Part shown: piece by piece, positions 13,401 through 28,400 of the stretch
How positions within the stretch are numbered: position 1 is the stretch's first letter
Layout of the letters: every line of letters starts with the position of its first letter
Assembly: GCA_944989445.1 (NCBI GenBank)
Contig: CALYLW010000492.1
Span: 151,501 to 215,500 of the forward strand
Reading direction: 5' to 3'
Source of the DNA: Ampullaceana balthica
Lineage: Eukaryota > Mollusca > Gastropoda > Lymnaeidae
DNA length: 64,000 bases
Notes under the pieces: generated by a model
Told to the model about the DNA's origin: nothing
What the model saw: the letters and a program-made list of their open reading frames with translations, nothing else
Database searches by the model: none
Made by a program: the position numbers and the translations under genes

Positions 13401-16400
13401 ATTGATTCGTTTAATTGAAATTGATGATTATACTTTTTTAGCTGCCCTTTTTCTATATACTTTATTTCTCATTTTAATATAAAAAATTTATAATGTCTTT
13501 TATTCTTTCAATTAATAATATGATTATACTAGCTTCATTTTAAACACATCAGGTAAGTAACAGTTAATAACATGCTTGTTTTTAGTAATATTAGTTATAT
13601 CTTGTGTATATATGGAATAATGAGCCAGAAATTGTGTTACTTTCTTGGTGAATTCTAAGGATTACTGTGCAATATTGTGATATGTGAGTAATTACTGGAT
13701 ATTTCATTATTAAAGGTAAGTGCCTATTTACTTTACTTGTTTACTTTAAAAAATAATAGCCTATGTGAAAACTGATCAACATCTTATAAACAATTAAAAA
13801 CAAATAGTAGAAACCCCAATAATCTTTAAAACTAAAAATGCATAATCAGAAATTATCAATTTAAATCTTTTATTGATTTAAAATGTAAATAATTTAGCAG
13901 GCTTTACTTTCTAGTTTTATCAAAATGTAATACTATTTTATTTCTAAAAATATTTCTAACTAAATCATAATATTAATATATACTGCATAGCTTATAAGAA
14001 TAGTAGTAGTAGGCCTAAAGTAGGCTACTAAACTGATTAATGAATAAGGCCCATAAGTTAATATATTATTAAGTATTAATAAGTCTATACTAATAGCCTA
14101 TTTGATGATAAATTAATAAACTAAACACTTACAGTAGGCCCTAACAATGATTATTAAAAATATTAGTATTATTGTTTATTGACATTATTGTTAAATTATA
14201 GTAAAGTAAACATAGTAACTAATTCATCATGCTATTAAATTAATAAAGTTTTACACTAATATAATGAATTCCAATCAATAATCCACTTCATACCCTATGT
14301 GCAAAACTACACTTAAAAACATTGCGACGTTATCGGTAATAGGTATTTCCAAAACACGTGTTAAAAAGTTTGTAAACAAAGGCTATCAAAGGGCACCCCA
14401 TTTTGTTTTCAACATAGCAAAAAAAGTCCAAAGCTTACAGCCTTGAAAATTGGCTATGTTAATCTTGACATGGTAACTTAAATACCGCATTAATATTACA
14501 CAGACCGCATTTAAAACAAAAAAGTTATAACTTAGTGAAGTTGACAAATATTGACCATCAATTTTCAAAGTAAAAACTCGAAAAATTTTATTTTTTAAAA
14601 TTTTCAATGGCATAAGCAAGATGTCTGACTCCTTGAATGGGCGGATGTTGAATTTATTATGGGACCAATAATCGACTATAACAATTGAAACAACGATACC
14701 CTCAGTAAATTAAAAAGTGGAGGTCGCCATTTTGACAACGAAATTACGATACCAATTTTTCGGGAATATCCGGGCGATACCGAAGTGCCTACATTGAAGA
14801 TGTCTACCATGTAATGTATAGAGAATTGAAGGAAACCTTTTAAACAAGTTTATGGAATCAACAATGATGAAGTAATCTGTTCAAAGTTATTTTAGTATAT
14901 AATACCTATATTCATCTCAGTCAATGACTTCACAAGCTGTTCATCGTCCAACTGCTGTGATGCTTTCATGAAACGGAGTGTCAACAAATTGTAGGCAAAG
15001 TTAAATGTAATCATTTCTCCACCACCATAGGGACGTAAAAGGGTATTCTCTGCATTCAGATAGTCTTGGAAAAAGCCTGGTGTAACCACATCACCTAAAA
15101 GAAAATACATTTTTAAAAAAAAATTATTTCAATAAAATCATTACCAACAGCAAACTGCTCTTTGTAGTCCACAAATAAAAAATAATTAATGATTCTAAAA
15201 TCAAATCTACAAAGTGTAATTGAAAAAAATTTGAAGGAAAACTGACTTCTTTTCATGTTTTTACATCAGCAGTGCTATGCTATTTAGCCTTTCTAAGTAA
15301 TATCCTACATGTGGAATGGCATCAGCAGCCCTGAGCCAAATGGATTGTTATAATGTGTAGCATACTTGTACTTGCTGCAGTTAGGATTGTTATAATGTGT
15401 AGCATACTTTGTACTGGCTGCAGTTAGGATTGTTATAATGTGTAGCATACTTTGTACTTGCTGCAGTTAGGATTGTTATAATGTGTAGCATACTTTGTAC
15501 TTGCTGCAGTTAGGATTGTTATAATGTGTAGCATACTTTGTACTTGCTGCAGTTAAGATTCATTTGATCACTTCACCAACCTGGAGCATAATTTTCTTAG
15601 ATTGAAATCTAATGGAATAAAACTTACCAAACAGAGATACAACAGCTTCGGGACTCTGCGGTACATACATATTCTCTCGAACTTCAAGCTTCCTGAACTG
15701 CTCAGGCACCGGCACATCATATTGAGGAATTTGAATGGAACCAAAACGAATCAAATCAATGAGATAAGGTGTGTGATAGTAATTCATAACTCCATCGGGC
15801 TGAAAAAATAACCAAAAAAATTGTTATGAGCCTACAGTGGGTTTCATTTATATGTCACTGAGGGTTAGCAGCATAATAAATATGTAATTAATAAAATAAC
15901 TATAATAGATATTCATATATCTGGTTGGTTAATTGCCAACAAAATCAAAGTTCAAAGAGAAGCACAAATAAAAAAAACCTAAAAAGTATGTTTGCATTAG
16001 TCATGAAATTTTTTTTAAAAATGTTACATTACCTTCACATACATAATTCCTTCGTACTGATCTTTCTCCATGAAACAAGTGGCAGATACCTTAAACGTTA
16101 GCTTTCCCCGTACAAGATTTTTATTAGGGACAATAGGCATATAGATGTCTTTGGATTCACCGGGTTCTAACTGTTGTTTGGAAAGGGGGAAAAATATATA
16201 AATTAAGTATAATGATGCTTCTGTCATAACCACTCTGATTTTAAGATGCCATGAACTTATAAAGCTCTCCATCAGAGTGTGCATGTCCATTTCTCTTTGT
16301 AAAAATATGACCAAATATTTTCAAAATGATTTTTTTGTAATTATTAGATGGAATTTAACTGAGTTGAAAATTTAATGAGAATTAATTACAAAGATTTAAT

Positions 16401-19400
16401 GAAACGTATTTGTTGTAAAATAAAGTGACACTCACAAAGACTATTGTTTGATGATCCCCCTTGTGTGTTGGTGGGGTGTAGGAAGTTACATAGCCCATCT
16501 CACCCACTGTAACAAAGTCATAGTCATCACTTCCATGCATTGTGATTAAAACCTGTAAAAAAACAACACAACTTTGGTTAAGAGGGACAAAAAATATATG
16601 TATAAAGTATAAAGAGATGCTACAATAAACTTAATTACAAAGTGGCAAGGAAATCAAAGTCTGTAACAAACTTAGATAGAATTCAGATAGAATTACCTCA
16701 AGATAGTCATCATCATACCAGTAATTGAAAACTGTAACCCTGATACCAATTTGCTCTCCTCTTACAATGTGCTTGGGATGTTCAACTTGCATGTACATGT
16801 ACCTTGCAGCATCATACTTTAAAAAAATGCAGATTTAGCCTCTTTAAAAATTGTGTAATGATGAATACTTTGGACAGATGGTTCGCTTTTAGGCTTAATT
16901 AAATCTTATAGAAATAATAATTGAGGCAAGTTAAGTCAACGATCAAAGATTTAAATAACATTAAAAAAACAATACAGAATTTATATTATTTTTTTTTATG
17001 TCAACCTTAAGCCATAAACTTACCCTGACAGGTTTTAACATGATACCCAATCCCAGCTCTCTGCTGACGGAAACACCATTTATCACCCAAGACAGTGGAT
17101 ACTTGGGTACATCCACACGAAAATCCACACGTCCATCAGGTCTATTTTGGAAATAAGCAAAAGTAATTTATACTCAAGGCAAGGCTCCAATATTTAGTTG
17201 AATATTTAGGTCATTATAAATTGCAGAATTTATCGTTATCATAAAAACATACTCACTTCACAAATATTTCTTGCCAGGCCCATGAGCTGTTGTCATAGAA
17301 ACGCATGACTCTACTCACTCTATCCATGGCTGAATTGTGGACCTCTCTTGTTTCTGGAAAAACACCTACGAAAAAAATTAGAACAAAAGAATTATATTTC
17401 AGTCATTTAATTTGGACTTAAATTGCCGGTTGGCAAGTGAAGCGGCATTCGCAAGTCACAGCTACAAGTGGATAGTGTTGCACGATGACCGCCTTTATTT
17501 ACCCTAACTTATGTTGGGTACTCATCAGAGCTGGGTGGACTCAGTGACACCCTTAGCCAGGAGAACAAATATCTGCCTTCACAGAGACGTGAACTCCCAG
17601 CTCTCGGTACACCAGCTGAGTTCACCACTTGATAGTTATTGTTTTTACAAAACAGTGATCCGATTGTTTTAAATAATATTTATCATTTTGTGGGAATTTT
17701 TTTTTAAAATTAAGAATCCCCACTTTTCTGAAACTTAAAAAGAAAACAACATTTTTCTGCATCTTTCTTTCATTTTTTCTGCCTCAATTGCAAATCGATG
17801 CTGCTTTTTATACAAATTTTCAGTGCCCATTACAAATGTTTAAGTTTCATGTAACTGTTAGAAATATATACAAATGAGTTGGAAAAGGTAATACTAAAAG
17901 AAATACTAACCCTAAAATATAATGTAATACTAAAATAGGTATCAGTAAATAAATTATTTATTTAACGCTATTCACATGTATTTATGAAATAATCATGAAA
18001 AGTATTGAATGAAAAAGAAACAAATATTGTCAATAAAGTTTAGTTTTCCATAAAACTTATTTAATGACATAAAAAAATCTTTATCGAAATAACGGAATGG
18101 AAAGATTGGTTCAAAAATTTTTTTTAATGCTTTTTCATTAATTAAAAAAATTGGCATTACAATAATTATATCAACTGACAATTTTTAAATACTGTACTTG
18201 TAAATGAAGAATAAAAAAAATAATGTCATTATAACATATTTGGTTGATTCTATAACGACTTACATCCCCATTCATCAGCACCATCATTTAGACAGTCTAA
18301 TTTTCCATCACACCTCTGGGCATCTGTGTAGCATTCACTTTCAATGCCAGTAAAACATGGGTGGTTTTTTTGAGCTACACAAAACTGTTCATCTAAATAG
18401 TTTTTTGTTTAAAAAATAACAACATTAGTTAAAAATCATTTTTGGGGTAGTAAATATACACACACATTTTAAAATAATTGTACAAACCATTTAATTGTTT
18501 TTAAAAATATTTTTCATTGAAACTTTTAAATATATTTTAATTCAAAGTTTTTATAATGACAGTGAGTTAAATATGATCTCTTTATTCAATATCCTCCTAG
18601 TGAATATAATGCATATATGAGATTTCCTTACTGTAAAGCCTAGGGAGCCTGGCATCTGTCATGACCAGCAGACCAGCACTCTGAAGTCAAACACAAATTG
18701 CATGTTCATAACAAAATTGGTTTTTAATTTCTGCAAATAAACATACATCTTGAGAGTGTAAAAATAAATAATACTTTGCCAGCTATGCTAACCTTTGTTG
18801 GATGCTGCAGTGCTTGAAATGTTACTTGAAAACATGTCAATATAAATCAGTAAATGGATAACATGTAAACAGGGTTTAAGTTAGCTTGACAGGACACAAA
18901 ACAGCGTTTTGACTGCTGTTTTGTTAACTCCTGTCAGGCTAACTCATACCCTGTTTACATGTTATCCATTTACTAATCTATAAGCCTGATTGCAGTCTCA
19001 CCCCCATTATGTTAAATATAAATCATTTTGGTAAACTAATACATGTTTAACTGCTGTCATTAACAATGAGCCATATCACACTTCCACAAAATGTACTTAC
19101 AAGAAAACTTGTATTAGCATCTATTCCATAATCTGGACCATGGTAAAATACATATTCATATTCAGTATCACTTGTTCTCCATAACTGGCGATAGCTGCCA
19201 TTTGTAGTTGCATCATAAGTCATCAACTCATCGATCAGCTGTTGTTTAAAAAATTTTTTTTTAAATAACCAAATAACTTTTTAATAAATAGTTGCACAAA
19301 ATTTACTTATAAATACTTGCATTTTAACCTAATTTTAAACAGGGAGCAGAATTTGTATTTGCTAGATTAAAAAAGTTAAAAGTTAGATAAATAAAGTGCG

Positions 19401-22400
19401 GACTGGATAGAAGTTGCGATCCGGCCATAATTTTCGGGGCTAGCTAGAAAACTGGCATTCCTGTTTATAACACTACACACACGTTAATACCTGGGACAGT
19501 ATTTTCCATCCATCGCAGCATCACCGATAATTAACACTCGGTCCAAACATGCAGTCAAAGATTTTTTTTACACTTATAATTAAAATCAATCCACATAATG
19601 AAAAACTGATATTTAATTATAATTTTAACTGTACCTTTGATATAATACTAAAAAATCATGTTTATTCTATTTTTTTTTACTCCAATGTAATTGTAAATTT
19701 TGTATTGAGGTTAATAAGAATAGCTTTAAGACAAGAGGTTTGACTGGTTGGATTTCTGTATAACTGCATGCTACAGCAAAGGTTTCTTCATCAGTATAGT
19801 CAAGTTTAACAAAATAATTGTCTCATTTACATGGCAAAAACAAATGATTGGCTTATATGCAAGTTTTTGTATAAAATCACTATTTCCTAAACATCTTTAT
19901 ACACAATCGACTAATATCGAAGTATTGACAGTAATTAGTTATCTAATCATAAAATTATTAAAATGGATTGTCTCTGTTAATTGTTGCAACGATTAATTAT
20001 TCAATTTGTCAAAATAATAACTTCTGCGTAATGAACAAAGTTATACTTCCTTAAAAGCAACACTTTACACAATTTGGCACCAGAGAAATAAATGCCCTCT
20101 CACTAGCCAAACTTTAAATAAGCAGATTCCTATTCGGAGTAATCTGAAAGGCCAAAAATTCTTTTAGAAGTAGTACAAACCTTATTCTCAGTAATGCCAT
20201 CACTCAAACCTCGACTGTATAAGTCCAACAGCATGCCACTGAAGGAAGCGTAAGATCCAGGGTCAGCATAAGCATTAAACTCTATGGTATCTCGACTGAA
20301 GTCTTTTCCACGGTTGATACTGAGTGTTACCTGTTTAAGAAGGTGTTAATTAAATATACATTGGAATGTCTGGAAATTTACAAAATATCAAAAAGTCTTT
20401 TGTGATGTTTTGATAAAATTCAGTCTAATTTTAATACACAGGCACACACAAAGCTCGAGCAGAGATCAGATAAATAGATTTAAACAAACATTTAGCCAAA
20501 TTTTAAAATCACAATTTTAAAGATTATAATTAAAACTAAACTTTTATTAGTCATTATTTTCAAACAGCAAAGAAATTAGATTTTTAACACATGAGGGTTA
20601 TATGAAAGGAAGTTTACAACAAAATAAGAAAGAACACAACAGATAAATCCATACCAGATTTTGACGTGTTCCATTAACAAAGAAATTCAATACATCTGTG
20701 ACAATTTCCTCTGGCTGTCTAATGTAATAAACAACGAGGCGAGCTGTAGGGACCATGTCTCTAGACAAAGCTATAGCAAAGGTCTTTTGTCTCGAGGTCA
20801 TTTCAAGTTGATCGCCAATGATGATGTTACTTTGGGCAACAATCTGAAACATTTAAAATTATTATTCATAAGTTAATTAAAACGTTTTATCAAGCACACT
20901 AAACAAATATCGAATTTTTTTGTTCTTGCATATTTACACTGTTAATGACTACATGAGGCCTAATCTGGTCTTAACTTGCATTATCAACTATTTATTTTAA
21001 AAAGTATTATTCATTACTTTTTGGTTGAGGGGGCTCCGTATATTAAGTTAATGGTGCCTTAAACTAAAAATATAATTTTTTTTAATGTATTTACCCACAC
21101 AGCCAATATGTCAAGGAAATTTTTTTTTAAAATTTAACACAAATATTTAAAGCATGAAAGATAAAACAATGTTATATTTACCTGGTAGTATATCCTAGGT
21201 ACAAAATTGCTTGTCTTTATATGGAAGACCATGTATTCATTGACCTGTGACACATTGAAAATAAATATATATTTTTTAAATATATTTGTTTTTTAAAAAG
21301 TCATTCAATATTTTAAAATTCTTTTCCACACAATCTATCAAGGGGGTGTCCAATCTTTATGTAAGAAGGACCATATTCCATAAGACAACAAACAAAAATT
21401 ACATACTTTTGAGATTAATTACATTCTGATTTTCAAGACTTTCTACATATCTTATTCTATTAATAGAAACTGCTAAAATGGGATTAATAATGGCCAAAGG
21501 CGGACAAACTCATCTTGCTAGGTGACTTCAACGCAAGAGTTGGCAAGGACAACGTTGCCTGGGAAGGAGTCCTTGTACACCATGGAGTGGGTCAATGCAA
21601 CAGCAACGGTCTTCTTTTACTCCAGACCTGCGCTGAACTTGAACTGCTGATCACCAACACGATCTTCCGCCTCCCCACTAGTAACCGGACGTCATGGATG
21701 CACCCCCGATCGAAGCACTGGCATCTTATTGACTACGTCATCGTGAGGAAGAGGGACAGGCAGGATGTAAGAGTGACCAAATCCATGTGCGGCGCTGAAT
21801 GCTGGACAGACCACCGCCTCATCATCACCAAGCTCAACATCCGCATTCAGCCTAAACGAAGCCCGCAAGGGAAGAAGGACCCGAAACGGCTTAAAGTTGC
21901 CAAACTGAATACCGACAGCTGCAAACAGTCCTTTGTAGATGCTCTGGAAAAGTGCTTGAAATCCACCTCTCCGGGAAACCAGAGCGTGGAGGTAGACTGG
22001 GCATCACTCAGAGAGCTGATTTACACCACAGCTACAGAGACCCTGGGGCCCCAGACCAGGAAACATAAGGACTGATTCGATGAGAACTCCGAAGACATCA
22101 AGCAGTTATTGGATGAGAAACACCACCTTCACCAAGCTTACCTCAATAACACCAAGTCCACGGCAAGGAGAGATGCACTCAACATACGCAAGACTGTTCA
22201 GCAGAAGCTCCGTCAGATGCAGGACGATTGGCTCAGCAACAAAGCTGACGAGATCCAAGGCTATGCAGATAGGCGTGACTATAAAAACTTCTACGACGCC
22301 TTGAAAGAAGTATATGGCCCCACGCCCTCAGGATCAAGCCCCCTCCTCAGCGCAGACGGTAACACTCTCATAACAGACAAAGAGAAGATCTTGGAGAGAC

Positions 22401-25400
22401 GGGTCGAACATTTCGATGACGTCCTAAATCGCCCTTCGACAATCAACGACGAAGCCATCAATCGTCTACCCCAAGTGCCCACAAACAAAGCAATGGATGA
22501 CCCCCCAACCTTGCTCGAGACCCAGAAAGCAATCTTTCTTATCTCCAGTGGCAAAGCACCTGGCTCTGACGCCATACCAGCTGAGGTCTACAAGGAGGGG
22601 GGAACAGCCCTGACTGAAAGGCTCCACGAGCTGTTTCTCTTAATATGGCAGCAAGAGACGATCCCGCAGGACTTCAAAGATGCCACCATCATACATCTAT
22701 ATAAGCGAAAAGGAAACAGACAGGCTTGTGACAACAACAGAGGCATATCCCTGCTTTCTATTGCAGGAAAGATCCTTGCCAGAATCCTGCTCAACCGCCT
22801 CACAGTGCACCTTGACCAAGGACTCCTGCCTGAAAGTCAGTGTGGATTCCGAAAAGAGCGAGGAACCATCGACATGGGGTTCGCTGCCAGGCAGCTGCTG
22901 GAGAAATGTCAGGAGCAGAACTCTGACCTGTTCTCCACCTATGTCGACCTGACCAAGGCTTTTGACACTGTTGGCAGAGAGGGTCTGGGGAAGATCATGG
23001 CCAAGTACGGTTGCCCAAGGAAATTCCTCGTCTTGGTGCAACAATTCCATGAGGGCATGCAGGCCAGAGTCCAGGACAGCGGGGAGTTTTCTGATCCTTT
23101 CCCAGTCACAAACGGGGTCAAGCAGGGCTGCGTCCTGGCACCAACACTGTTTAGCCTCATGTTTTCCACCATGCTGACAGAGGCCTTCAGAGACGAGGAT
23201 GTTGGTGTCAACCTGAAATACTGCACAGATGGCAAGCTGTTCAACCTTCGGAGGCTCCAGGCAAAAACCAAGGTTATGACAGACATCATCAGAGACCTGC
23301 TGTTCGCTGATGACTGTGCCCTCAACGCTGTCTCAGAAGCCAACATGCAACGCAGTGTAAACCTGTTCTCCAGTGCCTGCACAAACTTTGGTCTGACAAT
23401 CAACACTAAGAAGACTGAGGTCCTCCATCAGCCCACGCCGGGAAGGCCCTACGTAGAGCCCAACATCACTGTCAACGGCCAGAGACTCAACACAGTGCAC
23501 CGGTTCACATACCTAGGCAGCACACTGTCTCAAAATGTCACCATCGATGACGAAGTGAACGTCAGAATTGCAAGAGCCAGCTCCACTTTCGGCAGGTTGT
23601 ACCCTAATGTCTGGAACAGAAGAGGCATTACCATCCAGACCAAGCTGAAAGTGTACAGGGCAGTGGTGCTCCCCACACTGCTATATGCTTGTGAAACTTG
23701 GACTGTTTATCAGCGCCATGCAAGAAAGCTGAACCACTTTCATATAACAAGCCCCAGGAAGATTCTCGGCATAAAGTGGCAGAACAAAATTCCAGACACA
23801 GTGGTACTGACCAAGGCAGGTCTCCCCAGCATCTTCACCCTCCTGATGCAGTCCCAGCTCGCTGGGCAGGGCACGTTGTCCGAATGCCAGACGAGAGACT
23901 GCCAAAGAGAATCTTCTATGGTGAGCTCCAGTATGGCCAGCGGTCCCACGGTGGGCAAAAGAAACGCTTCAAAGACACACTGAAAGCCTCAATCAAAGCG
24001 TTTGCCATCAATCCAGACACTTGGGAACGAGCTGCAATGGACCGATCCACCTAGCCCTCTTCCATCCACGAAGGTGCCAGGTCATGCGAGGCAAACCGGA
24101 TCACCGCCACAGAAAAGAAGAGGCAAGCCCGAAAGGCCCATGCTGTCAACCCTCAAGGTGATGTCGCACTCGTCCCCTGTCCCTTCTGTTCCTGAACCTG
24201 CCGTGCAAGGATCGACCTAATCAGCCATCTGCGCACGCACAGAAAACCCTCGGATGACTAGAGTGGTCCTCGTCGTATCGACGGACGAACGAACGCTTTA
24301 CAATAAATTAAATATCTTTTAATATAACTAGAGCCAAAAATATGGTGTAAAAACTGTCTTAAAACTTTAAATACACCAGCGCCACATTCTTTTACTTTAC
24401 AGAGTTGGGAAAACTAAGAAATATTACTTCGTCGAATTTAATACACATAACAGCACATAACTTCATCAGCTTTTTGTAATTAATAACAGCACATAATATC
24501 GGCTTTCCTTATATATATATATAACAGATTAATATCCAGGAGTAAATGATTTAAGATGAGGTCTCAGCCTAGTTAAAATTTAAATGTGGGCTGGACTTTT
24601 GACACCACTGAGCAATCAGGTTAAAAATTGTTAGATTTTTAAGTAGTCACAATGGCTTTTTATATGGTAAGAAAGTCATATAATATAAAATTTGTAACAT
24701 GGGTGATTAAACATACTTTTGCTTTCGTTACTTATATCTAACGAATTTGTCACATAAATATTGGATGTTACTTCATTTGATTAACCGTTCAATCACGAAG
24801 AGAAATTTTGTTTTAAAATAAAATATTGACTTCATGTAACTATTACTAAATTTAGAAGTAAAAATTAGCGTGTGATTTGGTTTAGTACCTGTGGTTTATC
24901 AGTGGATGTCAAGATTGTGACATAAGAGTTGGTAGGCGAATAGTAGCGATATGCATGAAGTGTGATTGGTGCAGTGTTCCCAACATTAAACCTGGGGTCA
25001 AGATATATTTTATTTCCCCCACTGTATTGTTTCCTTGCATCTAAATAAGTTGCCTGAAAAGACAAAAAAGGACAAGCATATTATATTATATTTTTGGAAA
25101 TATAAACATATTTTATAACTAGAATGTAATTTACATTCAACATGATTATGTCAGAAAGATTGCAATATATTATTGCATTTTCAATAAACTTGCAAGCAAA
25201 GTGTCAGAAAAATATGTAACAACAGGCAAGCACCAGTTAACTTCGACAATACTTTCTTGGGGAAAAAAAGCTATTCTAAGTGAAACAACTATTTATAATT
25301 ATAATTAAAGGAAATTTTGGGATACAATCTTGCACAAAATTGTTTCTTTAATGAAATGTAATGAAACATTGATAAATAATAAGCTTCAATATAAAATGGT

Positions 25401-28400
25401 ATAAAATTCAATTGAAATCTGTATCTTCATGGTTGATGATGTTTCTTGGGTTAATAGTGGTGGGTTGGGGGGGGGGAAGGGGGGGGGAGAGAGAGAGAGC
25501 ATGAAACTGTAACCATTTCCAGCCTTTTCTCTGCTCGGAACACAAAATTTGTCTGCTGCACAGCCTTTTTTTTCTTCCTCCTTTAACAGTGACTCTTGCT
25601 TGTAACTGGCCTAGACTTAACAGAAAAAGCCTAAGTGGCACACAGCATAGCCGTTGACATTATAGCCAAATACAGTGGTGTAAAGTGACATATATTTCTT
25701 CATGATGATGTTAAAGTGAAACGATGTCTACTGAAATGACTTATAGTCTATTTGTCTTTGAGCCATCAAGGATAGTAAATTAATGACCTTTATGAAAATT
25801 TATCAGCAAAAAATATAAAACTCAAGCACATAAAAATATAATTAATGATCATAAATCATTTGCTCAAAAACTGATATCTCACTGCAGGGTAAGAAAACAA
25901 GAGGATTGCGAAAGATATTTTTTTAACCCATTTTTAGTAAACAAAAAGAATTTTAAGCCATTTATGGAAAAATTTTGTAATTCAAATTTAATTTTGACAT
26001 CTTTTCAAATTCAAGGAGATTTTTCATACATATGAATGTTTATTTAATACTTATATCTATGTTACTATCCTCATGTAAAGCGCTGTGAGCCCAGTTCCTT
26101 ACTGGGATACAGCAATATATAAATTTTCAATTTACTATTATTATTATTATTAATATATAATAGACTCAGGTGCAAGTTTATTCCAATTTACTAAAAAATC
26201 ATTTAGGTAAAGAAAATATTTGATATGAACATACAATCCAACATAGATTATATTCATTTAATTTTTTGCTAGCAAATGGTCACTGACAATTTTGGGAGGA
26301 TTTAAAAATAATCAATAATTCAACATTTAATTTATTGACAGCACTTTTTTTGCACTTAAATTTGATTAATAAGACAATAAAGGCTTACTGATTCATCATT
26401 TAAGTGGATGGGATTAAACTACTTACAGTGAGTTGAACCATCTGTGTTGATGCACTCAGGGTATATTCAAACTCAGCAATGCCATTTTTCGGTGTTCTGG
26501 TCTGGGGTCCAGAGAGTCGCCCTCTTTGTCCTGCATTATCCGAGATGATATCAGTTAGAGTTACAGTGCCGCCAGTGTCAACTGGAGTACCATCATATTT
26601 TGTCACTGCCACCTGTACAAATATGTAAATATTATCATCTGTTCAAGATCAGTTAAAGCATGACAATCCTGAAGTCAGTCAGATCAATTCAATAATAATT
26701 GCTGCGATGAACATAGATAGTGAAATTAATTTAAGTGTTCCGTATATGAAAATTAAACTGGGGACATGCTTGATTTCTGTAAAGTATAATCAACATTTCC
26801 AGCTTTAAGAAGCTGTGAAATAATATACGTGTAGAAACTGCAGGATTACCAAGAAATCTTTATGAGTTAAATAAACTATAATATTACATTTTAAAATAGG
26901 AGAATGTTTAAAACTTAACGATAACAGTACAATAAGTAATTTGAATAAATGTAGTCAAGAAAAAATAATTTAATAAATTTTTTAGCCTACCTGGACTCTC
27001 ACAATAGATGATGGTTTGAATGTTCTGATGGGGTCTCCAACCCACTTGAGTTTAATCTTTGAATCAAATAATATGGTCCCAGCCCATCCAGTTCGATTTA
27101 AACCTGAATACCAATCTGAGACATTGGCAAAGAAGACAAATTCACTGTCCACAAGTGAGCCACTTTCTCCTCCCCTTTTTGCTATGTTCATTAACTCTTC
27201 GAGTGACCATTCAAAGTCTATTCGACCCTCAAACTGAAAGTATAAATATATTTTTTTTTAAATGAAAGATTAAAGCAAACAAATAAATTACTTTTATCCT
27301 TGCTTTTTGAGATGTAATCAGTGATGTCTTATTTTATTATTCTATGAGCAATGTGCATTTCCCATACAAAAAAAATTCCGAATTCGGACGTGGAATGGGT
27401 TGCCTGAGGAAACCAGGAAAACCAACGCTCTATCAACATTTAAAACTCTAATAAAAATGCAAAACTAGACATAAATCATGGATAAGCGTAGGACGCAATA
27501 ATTTTCTGTAAAGAAGGAGCATAAAGATAAGATAGTTATTAATAGGATGTCATTTAGTTTTTTTAACCTTCTAATCAAATGTCGTACATTAATTAGACAT
27601 TTATGATGATTAAAAGAGACCAAATAATTTAAGTAAATATTTACGCTCCTTTTAAAATGACAGAGTAATAAAGCTGTAATTACATGACAGAAGAAAAATC
27701 AAAATTGGACATCTCAGAGTTTTAAAAAGTAACTTGTCTGTTTAACTAAACTGGCACAATTACATAAATTAAAACAAGATAAATAAACAAAAATTGTCAA
27801 CTTACATATTGTATAAATCTATATTCATATGCAAAATACATGTAGTAGTCTTTAACTGGGATTGAGTGCACTGGCCGATAATCTGGAAGCTCTGTTGGTA
27901 TTCCAGTTTTTTGGTTGAATCCACTTTTTTGTGCATCCCAATAAGGCTTCTCCCAGCCTTTTGTTCTATTCCATATTTCCTCACGAGGTCGGAAGAATGC
28001 AGTAATAGAGGCATTGCCTACACAAGGTCGACCACTTGTATGGCTGTTTAAAACAAAGTAATAGAAATTAAAAGAAAATTCAGGATAATTATTTAAATAC
28101 CAGAAAATAGCCACTATTTAAATTAAAACATTCTGGTGCAGTAAATGCAGAGTAATTAAAATGAATTTTTGTTAAAGTAAAAATTAAATTGCTTTGTCAT
28201 TCTTTTTCTTACAATAGTCATGTTTCAATATTATTTTTAAAAAAGAGGACATAAAGTTTAAAATTAAATAAAAAGTAATGTTTAGAAGTTTTTATAAAAA
28301 GTAATAAATTCAGAATGAAAAACTGTAATTGAAATTTAAAAAAAAAGAAAACGTTTATAATGACACATTACATAAGTTTTTAATTGAAAATATTTTAAAT

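Noticed and set aside
14906..15094. Possible active thioester in paralog A
   Set aside because: The codons read GGT GGT GGA GAA ATG; no Cys or Gln occurs at the required positions in any frame consistent with splicing.
22291..23406. Several minus-strand frames of 70-155 codons
   Set aside because: Shadows of the GC-rich LINE reverse-transcriptase frame on the other strand.
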